Shown: positions 24,146-32,506 of the stretch, one piece after another
Layout of the letters: the number at the start of each line of letters is the position of its first letter
Position numbering within the stretch: the first letter of the stretch is position 1
NCBI GenBank assembly: GCA_902777355.1
Contig: CACYTU010000021.1
Coordinates: 1 to 64,000, forward strand
Origin: an uncultured Lachnospiraceae bacterium
Lineage (GTDB): Bacteria; Bacillota; Clostridia; Lachnospirales; Lachnospiraceae
DNA length: 64,000 nucleotides
Direction: 5' to 3'
The notes under the pieces: generated by a model
Told to the model about the DNA's origin: nothing
Database searches by the model: none
The model's input: the letters and a program-made list of their open reading frames with translations, nothing else
Program-made: the position numbers and the translations under genes

Positions 24146-25551
24146 CTGTCCTTAAAGAAGTCCTTGACTGAGCAGCCGGCCCGTCCGGAGGAAGCGCAAG
24201 CGCAGGCGCAGGCGCAGCTGGAGGCGCAGGCACAGCTGGAGGCACAGGAGGAGGCGCAGGAAGACGCGCATGAGGAATGCGATTTGCGGCCGCTTCCGGA
24301 ACTGCGTCCGCCGGAGCGGCGGCTGCCGGAGGAAGTCCTGACCGGCACGTTGATCACATTTACGTGGATAAAGGTATTGGGGCTGCTGCCGTATCTGTAA
24401 GTACCGTTTTTGCTGTAGTTCTCCGGCTTTTCCAGATCCTTCTCTTCAACGATCTCCTTGCTCTTAATCATGCTGCGTCCGCAGTAGGCGCAGTTGTCCT
24501 TGCCCTCCTCGCGTCCGGCTCCGCAGCCGGGGCAGTTCTCATAGTACTCGATTTTCGTCCGGGTGATCTTCTTCTGGTATTCCGGGCCTTCGGAATCACT
24601 TCCGAAGCCAAATCCTTTGGCAATCCACATCAAGAACCGCACGGGCAGCACTATGAAAATAAAAAAGAAAAACACTAAGCCTATGAGGCCAAAGAGGAAG
24701 GAGCCGTCTTCATATTCATATGTATCGGAATAATCATAGGAATCGTCCCCTCCCCCGTCTACATCGTCAGAAGCCTGACGGTCAGGGGAAAAGCCGAAGG
24801 CGTCGTTGGGGTAAGCCACTGTCATGGAGTACCGGTCACCGGGCTGAAGACTCGAAGAGAAGACCAGATATCCCTCCTCCTGGAGGCATTCGGGCTGCCA
24901 GGCTCCGGCTTTATCGGCGTTCCAGCGAATGGTCAGGTCTTTGATCTCCATCCCGTCAAACCAGGCCGGTGTATACATGAAGACCGTTTCTCCCTCGACA
25001 AAGCGGTCGATCTGGTACATGTGGTCCTGTACAAAAGAGAACTCGAAGCTGGCGACTTCGTCCTTGTAATAACTGCGGTCCAGATAGATCGCCAGAGAAG
25101 AGCCCTTATCCTCTATGTGGTCGATACTGTCTCCCAGCGCCTTGACCTCAGAGTGGTTGGAGTTGGGCAGGCCGATATCCACCCAGTCGAGGGGACCGTA
25201 CTGCTGGTCGTCCAGAACCTTCCAGTCTATGTGGTAGGTCATCTGCAGGGAGGCGTCCTCCTGCACATCCACAGTGATCAGAAAGTGTTCGATCTCATCG
25301 GTAGGACTGTCTGCCCTGACTGTCATTGTGAAGACTGAAAAGGGGCCGGCAAAGCAGAGGAAGAATATCATCATGGCCGCCGTCAGAAGCAGGACCAGGC
25401 GTTTTCCGGATAAGCGCTTTTCCTCAAAGTGTTTTGTGCCTGAGTGTTTTCCCTCTGAACGTTTTACTTCTGACTGTTTTCCCTCTGATTGTTTTCCATC
25501 CCATTTACTTTTCGCGGGGTGCATTTTCTGTATATGTATTTCCTGTCTCAT
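24106..25551 (-). CDS. Membrane protein with zinc ribbon and Cys-Ala-Ser-rich tail (candidate radical SAM substrate)
   Basis: The 481-residue protein has a Lys/Ser-rich N terminus with 5-residue repeats, a signal/anchor segment (51-80), a ~200-residue external domain somewhat like DUF2207, a membrane helix (286-308) and a CxxC...CxxC zinc ribbon (340-357). The C-terminal tail (428-460) has ten cysteines spaced by Ala/Ser (SSCASSCASSCACASSC then CACACACASSGRAGC). Ala/Ser-spaced cysteines are typical of peptides that receive thioether or other radical-made crosslinks. ATG 25551 overlaps the stop of the radical SAM gene (TGATG) and follows AAGGAGG, so both are made together. The tail is probably cytosolic by topology (N-terminal segment cleaved, one helix). 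Being the enzyme's substrate is an inference from coupling and composition. Confidence 0.75.
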   Translation of the reverse strand: MRQEIHIQKMHPAKSKWDGKQSEGKQSEVKRSEGKHSGTKHFEEKRLSGKRLVLLLTAAMMIFFLCFAGPFSVFTMTVRADSPTDEIEHFLITVDVQEDASLQMTYHIDWKVLDDQQYGPLDWVDIGLPNSNHSEVKALGDSIDHIEDKGSSLAIYLDRSYYKDEVASFEFSFVQDHMYQIDRFVEGETVFMYTPAWFDGMEIKDLTIRWNADKAGAWQPECLQEEGYLVFSSSLQPGDRYSMTVAYPNDAFGFSPDRQASDDVDGGGDDSYDYSDTYEYEDGSFLFGLIGLVFFFFIFIVLPVRFLMWIAKGFGFGSDSEGPEYQKKITRTKIEYYENCPGCGAGREEGKDNCAYCGRSMIKSKEIVEEKDLEKPENYSKNGTYRYGSSPNTFIHVNVINVPVRTSSGSRRSGGRSSGSGRKSHSSCASSCASSCASSCACASSCACACACASSGRAGCSVKDFFKDSIHRGRVHVESKS

Positions 25552-26948
25552 CAGCAATACCTCCTAAGGGGACACTCGCCGGTCAGCATCGCGGAATAGT
25601 CCCGCCGGGTCTGACAGGCTTCGCTGTTCCAGATGTCTTTCCAGTCATCCGTCAGCATATTTCCCAGAGGCTGACCGGTGAGCCAGCTCTGGCAGGGCAC
25701 CACGTTTCCGCCGGGGGTGACCGCCATGTTGGAGAGGCAGGCCCCGCAGGAAGGGGAAGGAATATTCAGTTCTTCAAATACTTTTTCGTCCAGCCAGCCG
25801 GGAGAGGTAAAGGCGATCTCCATGCCGTTCTGGTGGCAGTAAGCGACGGCCTGGCGCAGGATTGCCTCCAGTTCCTCGCTTCTAAGCTGCAGGGCTTCCG
25901 ATTCGGCCTGGGCGGCGCTTCCGGTGGTAATCAGACCGGAACAGGTCACATAGATGACTCCAAGTCCGTGCAGGAGCTCCAGCGTTTTAACGTAATCCCG
26001 GTTTACCGTACAGAGCGGGGTGTTGATGCTCACTGACAAGCCCTGGGCGACAGCGTTTTTGATCCCCGCCAGGGTATCCTCATAGCGGGCGGCACCGACC
26101 AGGCGGTTGTGGGCATCCGGGTCCGCGGAATAGAAGGTGATCTGCACGCTGTCCAGCTCTGCCTTTCTCAGCTTTTTGCAGTAGTCTGGAGTCAGACGGA
26201 TCCCGTTGGTGTTTAAACGGGAAATAAACCAGCGGGCATAGGAAATGAGCTCAAAGATATCTTCCCGCATGGTCGGTTCGCCTCCGGTGAAGGTCACCTG
26301 GGGGATGCCGGCCGCCCGGCAAAGGTCCAGGATCTTTTTCCAGTCCTCCGTGGAGAGTTCCTCCTCCTCAGAGAGATCCTGCCCGGCGGCATAGCAGTGA
26401 ACGCACTTCTGGTTGCAGTGCCAGCTGCCGTTTTTCGTCATGGCACTGACCAACAGATCCATGCGGTGGGGAGCCTGCATAAAGGGGGCGTAATCACCGA
26501 TGTTCATATAATGGACATCCGTGGTCACTTCCTCGCGGTAGGCGATCTGACGGATCGTCGTGTAGATAGTCCTGATGTCCCTCTTGATCCGTTTGCGGGA
26601 TAAAACGGGAACGATCTTCTTCATGTTGTCCGCTGTGCGTTCCTGGATGTTTTTGATATCCTCTTCTCCGATTTCCTTGCCATCATACTGGTTAGTCTCC
26701 CTGATCAGCTCTGCCAGGATCACCGCCCATATGAAATTGACGGGCAGAATATCCGTCCCGTTAATGATGGCTATGCTGGGATGAAAGACATTTTCCTCCG
26801 CCTTGGGCGGAATCAGGTGGATGCGGATCGCGCCCGGCCCGTCAGGGTTCAGAGTGGTGTGCAGCACTTCCGCAAAAAAAGAGTCCATATACGTCTTCAA
26901 ATTGCGGACCGTCTTCGTCTTGCGAAAAAGCAATGGTATTTTAGTCAT
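25551..26948 (-). CDS. Radical SAM/SPASM peptide-modifying enzyme
   Basis: The protein has 465 residues. The first ~160 residues are unusual for the family and could hold a recognition domain. The radical SAM core begins at HCNQKCVHCYA, whose CxxxCxxC cysteines 178, 182 and 185 bind the catalytic 4Fe-4S cluster, followed by TFTGGEPTMRED (SAM-binding GGEP 222-225) and the TNG motif (LNTNGIRL). The C terminus is a SPASM domain with Cys-rich ends (CGACLSNMAVTPGGNVVPC, then CPLRRYC) for auxiliary clusters. SPASM enzymes mostly modify ribosomal peptides. AAAGGA precedes the ATG. The stop codon overlaps the next start, that of the Cys-tail membrane protein. Confidence 0.88.
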   Translation of the reverse strand: MTKIPLLFRKTKTVRNLKTYMDSFFAEVLHTTLNPDGPGAIRIHLIPPKAEENVFHPSIAIINGTDILPVNFIWAVILAELIRETNQYDGKEIGEEDIKNIQERTADNMKKIVPVLSRKRIKRDIRTIYTTIRQIAYREEVTTDVHYMNIGDYAPFMQAPHRMDLLVSAMTKNGSWHCNQKCVHCYAAGQDLSEEEELSTEDWKKILDLCRAAGIPQVTFTGGEPTMREDIFELISYARWFISRLNTNGIRLTPDYCKKLRKAELDSVQITFYSADPDAHNRLVGAARYEDTLAGIKNAVAQGLSVSINTPLCTVNRDYVKTLELLHGLGVIYVTCSGLITTGSAAQAESEALQLRSEELEAILRQAVAYCHQNGMEIAFTSPGWLDEKVFEELNIPSPSCGACLSNMAVTPGGNVVPCQSWLTGQPLGNMLTDDWKDIWNSEACQTRRDYSAMLTGECPLRRYC

Positions 26949-27061
26949 GGTATCCTTTCTGTCCTTTCTGTCCCGGGATTCGGGCCTGAATTAAATTTTG
27001 AAAGAAAAGTTTCAGAAACGGTTATTTTTCCAATAGATATTCGAGCATTTTCATACACACT

Positions 27062-27254
27062 CAGTATAATGATGTCGGGGTCAAAAGGTGGTTAAAGATA
27101 ATCCGTCTCGTCAATATGCACAAACACCTTGGACACGCTCTCGCTCAATCCTCGCTGGCAGCGTCGGAGCTGCGCAATGGTCCTGCGGTTGTATGTGCAT
27201 ATTGACGAAACTCAGAGCCTTTTCCTGGCTTTTGACCTTTACATCAGTATAATG
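27062..27254. mobile_element. MITE-like palindromic element, copy 1
   Basis: About 193 bp with ~26-bp imperfect terminal inverted repeats (CAGTATAATGATGTCGGGGT... / ...CTTTTGACCTTTACATCAGT) and an inner perfect 15-bp inverted repeat TCGTCAATATGCACA. It encodes no transposase. A 93-bp block (27071-27163) is identical in copy 2. Confidence 0.65.
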
Positions 27255-27265
27255 CAAACGGTTGC

Positions 27266-27297
27266 AAAAAAACAGCGCCGCTTTGGTCAGCGGCGCG
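27266..27297 (-). terminator. Terminator of the cyclase unit
   Basis: On the minus strand GCGCCGCT-GACCAA-AGCGGCGC is followed by GTTTTTTT, a textbook intrinsic terminator about 120 bases after the remnant at 27414. Confidence 0.8.
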
Positions 27298-27340
27298 GGT
27301 TGGTTTCAACAGATTAGTTTCAAGGCAGGCAAGTCCGGAA

Positions 27341-27434
27341 CTATTTTTACCTGAGCACATCGGGGCTCGTCTTCTTTCTCTGTGATTTTTGTCTGAATTT
27401 TTACCTGAGCCTGTCAGGGCTCGTCCTCACTCTC
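27341..27434. repeat. Direct repeat of a coding 3' end
   Basis: TTTTTACCTGAGC...GGGCTCGTC occurs at about 27343 and 27397 (period ~54), covering the stop codon of the remnant frame at 27414. Confidence 0.6.
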
Positions 27435-27536
27435 TTCGTTATCTTCCGGATCTTCTTTCTCTACGATTTTCTGTCCGGTCTTTTCTTCAAGGTAAGTCCT
27501 GATCAGTTCTTTTGTGTCATTATAATCCGGGGTGCT
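27414..27536 (-). pseudogene. C-terminal gene remnant
   Basis: An open frame of 40 codons reads ...DYNDTKELIRTYLEEKTGQK then an acidic tail ending ESEDEP and TGA. A TAA three codons upstream and the absence of any start codon show that only the end of a gene survives. It sits between the cyclase gene and the terminator on the same strand. Its family is unknown. Confidence 0.35.
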
Positions 27537-27555
27537 TTATATGAACAGCATGGCT

Positions 27556-28308
27556 TTATTCAGTGATGGCAAAACAGCGGACGGGAAGTCCCGTGGCGCC
27601 TTCGATCCTGGGCCAGACAGCGAAAAGGACCGCGCCTGCGGGCGCAACCTGGTCCAGATTGCAGAGGACTTCCACCTGAAGTTTGCCCTTGGCGAGTACA
27701 TACCTCTCACAAGCCAGATCACCGGCCTTTGCCGCCTCCGCGGAAGCATCGGTATCAAGAGTCTCATGACCATTGGCCGCGGCATTGCGCTCCTCGTAAA
27801 TATATTTCAGTGCTTCCATGGACCAGCCCGGGAAGTTCTCGCTGCCGTCCTCCGCAATGCCTGAAAGGGCATCCATGTCCGGCCATCTCTTGGACCAGTC
27901 GGTCCTGAGCGCCACAAAAGCGCCGTCCGGAATCGCGCCGTATTTGGCTTCATAGTCTTTAATATCCTGCACTGTCACCGCATAGTGCACATCCTCTGCA
28001 ACCTTATCGGTGATATCCACGACGCAGAGCGGATAAACTCCCTGCTCTACACCGTATTCCTCAGAGAGCGCCCCGTCCTTGACAAAGTGACCGGGGAAAT
28101 CAATATGTGTCCCGAACTGACCGGGGAATTTAAAGGTATGGATCCGGCAGTCCAGCATGGGATTGCCCCAGTCAAAGACCACGTTGCACAGTTCCACACT
28201 GCCCTCGGGAATTCCTGCCCAGTAGGGACTGTCGTTATTCAGGCTGTGGGAGAGTTCGACCCATTTCATCTTCTTCGCAGTTTCCAATGCTTCCCAGAGT
28301 TTATACAT
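27556..28308 (-). CDS. Cyclase / kynurenine formamidase-like metal hydrolase
   Basis: The 250-residue protein carries the cyclase-family metal motif QFGTHIDFPGHF (HxGTHxDxPxHF) at about residues 61-72, preceded by ELSHSLNNDSPYW and followed by FVALRTDWSKRW. Family members hydrolyse formamides or similar cyclic amides, for example N-formylkynurenine, or cyclise polyketides; the substrate here cannot be told. ATG 28308 has AAAGGAG six bases before it, and the longer frame to 28410 enters the MITE-like element. It is transcribed towards the terminator at 27266. Confidence 0.85.
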   Translation of the reverse strand: MYKLWEALETAKKMKWVELSHSLNNDSPYWAGIPEGSVELCNVVFDWGNPMLDCRIHTFKFPGQFGTHIDFPGHFVKDGALSEEYGVEQGVYPLCVVDITDKVAEDVHYAVTVQDIKDYEAKYGAIPDGAFVALRTDWSKRWPDMDALSGIAEDGSENFPGWSMEALKYIYEERNAAANGHETLDTDASAEAAKAGDLACERYVLAKGKLQVEVLCNLDQVAPAGAVLFAVWPRIEGATGLPVRCFAITE

Positions 28309-28351
28309 CTGCGGCTCCTTTCTAAACTGAAAAAAATTGAAGATTACTAAA

Positions 28352-28480
28352 TATAACGATGTCGGGGTCAAAAGGTGGTTAAAGATAATCCGTCTCGTCA
28401 ATATGCACAAACACCTTGGACACGCTCTCGCTCAATCCTCGCTGGCAGCGGTACTAGCTTTTGACCTTTACATCATATAA
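28352..28480. mobile_element. MITE-like palindromic element, copy 2
   Basis: A 129-bp copy of the element at 27062: the same left end, the identical 93-bp block (28359-28450) and the same right end (CTTTTGACCTTTACATCA). The inner right arm is missing. It lies upstream of the cyclase gene; copy 1 lies beyond its terminator, so the two flank the cyclase unit in the same orientation. Confidence 0.65.
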
Positions 28481-28623
28481 CTGAACATTAACAAAACAGC
28501 GTTATTCCGTGAATATCTGTAATTTATGGTAATTTGCAGGCTATCGGATGTCAAGAATCCGGTCTTCAGAATTCCCTGGCAACTCCATGGTAGTTCAGAC
28601 CCTGCTGAAAACAATGCGGCTTT

Positions 28624-29424
28624 TTACGGTGCGGCAACAATGAAAGGCTGCACATAGGGGTCGTGCGTGCCGCCGGATCCTTCCCGCCACATGTAATAGA
28701 AACGGCCCAAAGGGACAATGTAATATCCGTCCTGAAAATGATCTGTTGTATCATATGGATCCGCCATGATGAGGACATCATCATCGGGAATATCTGTGCC
28801 GGCCTTGTCAAGACCGATGATTACCTGCCAGTGTCCGCCCCAGTCAAGCCAGTCCACCATGACCGGCCTGCCCTTGTCCAGAGTGTCCAGGACAAATGCT
28901 TCAAATTCACTGAGAGAATCAAAATACGGACTGGTGTCAGCATGACTGACCGTCTTCCATCCGATGGAATCAAAAAAATGCGCGATATTCTCTACCGGGG
29001 TTCCTTTACTCGTATCCGTCTCTGCCTGTTTACATATTTCCAGCTCATTGTAATCATGATTTCCGAAATAATTCAGGACCATTATGGCTGAGGCACATGC
29101 ACAGGAATACTCTGTCGTCTGCTGGTAAGTCTCAAAATGCGGCAGAATATGTAATGTTTCATCGCTTTCCATATTGTAAAAATCGATGATCTTATAATAT
29201 CTGCTGTCAGCATGATCCAGCGTGTGGTTGAACGCGTCCGCTCCTCCTTCGTCCTCCAGAGTATCCATACTTTCGTCATAGGGGATCGCATGAATTTCGG
29301 GCACAGCTTCTGTTTTATTGTCTTCCACCTTTTTCTCTTCCGCTTTTTTGACATCACTGCCTGCGCAGGAACAGACCGACAGCACTATAACAGCAATCAA
29401 TTGCATAATCAGAATTTTCGTCAT
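28624..29424 (-). CDS. C39-like papain-fold lipoprotein
   Basis: The 266-residue protein has a signal peptide and a likely lipobox (VCSC). After a charged stretch, a C39-like domain (about 85-266) shows YQQTTEYSCACASAIMVLNYFG with the catalytic Gln/Cys region, WGGHWQVIIG with the His, and MADPYDTTDH with the Asp. It is extracytoplasmic, anchored to the membrane. C39-like lipoproteins are thought to be peptidases or peptide-bond-binding proteins of the cell surface. GGGAGAAAAG precedes ATG 29424. It is alone on its strand. Activity is unproven. Confidence 0.8.
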   Translation of the reverse strand: MTKILIMQLIAVIVLSVCSCAGSDVKKAEEKKVEDNKTEAVPEIHAIPYDESMDTLEDEGGADAFNHTLDHADSRYYKIIDFYNMESDETLHILPHFETYQQTTEYSCACASAIMVLNYFGNHDYNELEICKQAETDTSKGTPVENIAHFFDSIGWKTVSHADTSPYFDSLSEFEAFVLDTLDKGRPVMVDWLDWGGHWQVIIGLDKAGTDIPDDDVLIMADPYDTTDHFQDGYYIVPLGRFYYMWREGSGGTHDPYVQPFIVAAP

Positions 29425-29984
29425 ATTCCGCTTTTCTCCCTTATTACTTGTATTCGATGGCTGAACTATGAACAAACCGGTGAAGCAGCACGTGCTTTGA
29501 TCATATTTTTTTACAGGCAGGAAACCATAGCCGCAAAATAAAAGCAGCAGGCAGAACTACCGCCTGCCTTTTGATCCTTCCGTCATTATTATACTATATA
29601 TTAAAAACCTTAGGAGGTTTGGATGAGAATCCTGCCGGATCTGTTATCTACTGTCCTTCTGTCACCTGCTGAAATGTTCCCGCTGAAATGCTGAAATGTT
29701 GATCCAGATTTATCAATATGCCGCTAATGAATCTTATGGTAAACTACTGTTATTAAGTGTAAGACATGCCGGGAAAGTCAGAAAGAGTTAGAAAGAGTTA
29801 GAAAGAGTGAAAAATAATGTCGATGCATTATTTTTCACTCCAGATGTTTTTGCCGCGGGGCGGCCCAAACATCCTGTAATCCCATCGGAGAAAACGCCTT
29901 CGCGTATTTCTCCCCGGGTGCCGCTCTTGCGAGCGGCATGGTAGGAAAGAGTGGGAAGTGAGGAGGAAGAAGGAAGGAGGAAAA
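29425..29984. other. Intergenic region with hairpins
   Basis: No gene is visible. It has a GCAGGC / GCCTGC hairpin followed by CTTTT (29547-29571), a run of GAAAGAGTTA repeats (29781-29806) and a 13-bp perfect hairpin GTGAAAAATAATG / CATTATTTTTCAC (29807-29838). A similar hairpin built on GAGAGTAAAAAA occurs at 50369. Confidence 0.55.
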
Positions 29985-32216
29985 ATGATATTCAGGAAGA
30001 GACATTCTAAGAAGCTTCTGTCTATTGGAATGAGTCTGATGCTCCTGGTTCTGACCGCCTGCGGAGGCGGATCAGGATCTCCGTCAGCCGGGGCAGACAC
30101 ACAAAATCCTGTTTCCGAGACCGAAGCAGAAGGAGCAGGTGCCAAAGCAGAGGGCAGCCTGGATACGGCAGAAAGTGCAGAGGTGACAGAAATCGCAGCA
30201 GCTGCAGAAACAGAGACGGAAGGATCTTCGGAACCGGTCGGCGGGCAGGACGCGGCAGCAGTTTCCACCGGCAGTCCCGCTGAGGTTGCAGCAGTGGCTG
30301 CATCTACCGGCGGTCCTGCTGAGATTGCGGCTGCGGCAGCTTCCACCGGCGGTCCCGCTGAGGTCGCGGCTGCAGCAGTTTCCACCGGCAGTCCCGCTGA
30401 GATTGCGGCTGCGGCAGCTTCCACCGGCAGTCCCGCCGAGGTTGCGGCCGAGGCTGATATTTATGAAAAATACCGCCCTGCGGCGGACCTGGCACGCGGC
30501 GCCATGGAGCAGCTTTTTTCCGATGAGAGTCATTATGTCTATGTATACAAGGATTTCGGGGACACGGAAAACCACTTCACCCAGAAGGCAAAGATGTTCG
30601 GGCGGGACGACTTTCTTGTAAAGGACATGAACGAAAACTGGACGGACAATCCCTGGCGGGGCAGCAGCTGCATCCGCTGCGAGCAGACGACCCTCCCCGG
30701 GGACTGGGGAGGCTGGCTGTTCCTGAACGGCTTTCTCCCGGAGGGAAGCTCAGATCCCCAGCTCAACGACGGAAGCGCTGAAGGTCAGGGGCTGGATCTG
30801 AGTTCTGCCACAGAGCTCCGCTTTTATGCCAGGGGAGAAGAAGGAGGAGAAGAAGTTGAATTTTTTACCTGCGGCTTTGGGTATAAGTCGGAAACCGGAG
30901 AAAGAACGGTTCCCTATCCGGACAGTTCGCAAAAGCTCAGCCTGGGAACAATAGAACTGACCACTGACTGGCAGGAGTACAGGCTCGATCTGACGAAAGG
31001 ATACAACCTGAGTTATATTGTCTGCGGTTTTGGTTATGTTCTGTCAGGAGGAGAGGCCGGGGAAAAAGAAAACGTCTTTTACCTTGATGACATAGCGTTC
31101 TCAGGTGACTTTGAAAGCGGCGGCCATTATATGCTCCGCTCCTACGACACAGACAATATCTATATCAAAAATGCCGCCTTTTCCTATGACAATGCGCTGG
31201 CTGCCATGGCTTTCATCTCAGACGGAGAGCCGGAGAAAGCGCAGAAGCTCCTGGAATCCTTTGTATATGCGGTCGAGAATGACCGCTACCTGCCCGGGCG
31301 TGTGCGCAATGCCTATGCCTCTGGGGATATTACGGCATTTCCCGGCTGGAACGATGCCGCAAGACTGCCGGGCTGGTATGACAACAAGACCGGAGAATGG
31401 TATGAAGACCGCTATCAGACCGGCTCCAATGTCGGCAACACCTCCTACGTGGCGCTTGCCCTCCTGCAGTACGACGCCCTGTATGGAAATGAAAAATACG
31501 TCGAGACGGCTAAAGCCCTGATGGACTGGGTGATCGAGAACTGCAGTGATTCGGGATATGGCTTTACGGGCGGCTATGACGGCTGGCCGGAAGGCGGAAA
31601 TGAGACCACCTATCCCTTCACATACAAATCCATTGAGCACAACATCGACGCTTACGCAGCTTTCCGCCGCCTGTATATAAAAACAGGTGATGAGCGCTAT
31701 AAAGAGGCGGCAGCGAGTGCTTTTGCGCTGATTGCTTCCATGTATGACGAGGAGAAGGGCCTCTTTTACACCGGAACCCAGGACGACGGCGTCACTCCCA
31801 GCAAAGACAACACGGTCCTGGACGCCCAGGTCTGGGCATGGCTTGCCCTGCAAGACAGATTTGAGCCCTATATGGATGCTCTGAAAATCGTGGATAAGAT
31901 GGAAACTAAGGAAGGAGGCTACCCCTTCTGTGCCGCCAACGTCAACGGAGGATGGTGGGCCGAGGGAACCGCCTATACAGCCCTGATGTACCGCCTGCTT
32001 GGCGATGAGCAAAAAGCGGATTCCGCCCTCGAGGCACTGGAGAAGATCCAGCTGGAAAGCGGCCTTTTCCCCGCGGCGACAGTTGATAACCTCTCGACCG
32101 GATTCGGTCTCTTCGACGGTTCGCCCTGGGAGTACAGCACCGCCCCCCATCTGGCACCTACCGCCTGGTTCGTCATGGCCGTCAACGGCTTCAATCCCTA
32201 TACTTTCGACCAGTGA
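29985..32216 (+). CDS. Lipoprotein with 13-residue repeats, CBM-like and six-hairpin glycosidase-like domains
   Basis: The 743-residue protein has a lipobox (LTAC, Cys26) and a Ser/Ala/Glu-rich stalk with five 13-residue repeats (STGSPAEVAAVAA type, 93-157). A beta-sandwich CBM-like segment (~165-365) contains LDLSSATELRFYAR and WQEYRLDL. The rest is an alpha/alpha barrel: repeated helical units with Trp/Tyr/Gly loops (GYDGWPEGGNETTYPFTYKS, NVNGGWWAEGTAYTAL). This is the layout of surface glycan-active enzymes such as six-hairpin glycosidases or glycuronyl epimerases; I cannot name the activity. ATG 29985 follows GGAGGAAAA. The GGGCAGAGG hairpin element lies 26 bases after the stop. Confidence 0.7.
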   Translation: MIFRKRHSKKLLSIGMSLMLLVLTACGGGSGSPSAGADTQNPVSETEAEGAGAKAEGSLDTAESAEVTEIAAAAETETEGSSEPVGGQDAAAVSTGSPAEVAAVAASTGGPAEIAAAAASTGGPAEVAAAAVSTGSPAEIAAAAASTGSPAEVAAEADIYEKYRPAADLARGAMEQLFSDESHYVYVYKDFGDTENHFTQKAKMFGRDDFLVKDMNENWTDNPWRGSSCIRCEQTTLPGDWGGWLFLNGFLPEGSSDPQLNDGSAEGQGLDLSSATELRFYARGEEGGEEVEFFTCGFGYKSETGERTVPYPDSSQKLSLGTIELTTDWQEYRLDLTKGYNLSYIVCGFGYVLSGGEAGEKENVFYLDDIAFSGDFESGGHYMLRSYDTDNIYIKNAAFSYDNALAAMAFISDGEPEKAQKLLESFVYAVENDRYLPGRVRNAYASGDITAFPGWNDAARLPGWYDNKTGEWYEDRYQTGSNVGNTSYVALALLQYDALYGNEKYVETAKALMDWVIENCSDSGYGFTGGYDGWPEGGNETTYPFTYKSIEHNIDAYAAFRRLYIKTGDERYKEAAASAFALIASMYDEEKGLFYTGTQDDGVTPSKDNTVLDAQVWAWLALQDRFEPYMDALKIVDKMETKEGGYPFCAANVNGGWWAEGTAYTALMYRLLGDEQKADSALEALEKIQLESGLFPAATVDNLSTGFGLFDGSPWEYSTAPHLAPTAWFVMAVNGFNPYTFDQ
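30261..30455 (+). repeat. 39-bp in-frame tandem repeats (five units)
   Basis: Units of the form TTCCACCGGC[AG]GTCC[CT]GC encode the STG[SG]PAE[VI]AAAAA stalk. Copies are 85-95% alike by eye. Confidence 0.85.
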
Positions 32217-32242
32217 CGGACTGGTCAGCACAAAATACAACA

Positions 32243-32272
32243 GGGCAGAGGCGGCGATGCCGTCCTCTGCCC
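32243..32272. repeat. GGGCAGAGG palindrome, copy A
   Basis: GGGCAGAGGCGGC pairs almost perfectly with GCCGTCCTCTGCCC. Related copies are at 36444 and 59317, each shortly after a plus-strand gene, so it may act as a processing or termination hairpin. Confidence 0.65.
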
Positions 32273-32341
32273 AGACCGGTTCTAATCTGCACAAAGAGGA
32301 AGAAATACACAGAAATACACAGAATAAACCTTTAAAGTCTG

Positions 32342-32373
32342 AAAAAAACCTGCCCCGTACAGCCGGAGCAGGT
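32342..32373 (-). terminator. Terminator of the SH3-domain gene
   Basis: On the minus strand ACCTGC...GCAGGT is followed by TTTTTTTC, about 130 bases after the gene's stop. Confidence 0.55.
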
Positions 32374-32506
32374 CTTTCCATTGTACCACTTCATTATTAA
32401 TTTACAGGTATTGTTTCATCACTGAAGAAATGCCTCAAAACGAACCAATCCTTATTCCGGAATACAAACTTCCCTCACACTGCCGTTTCCGGCAGGTTAC
32501 GGGAGC

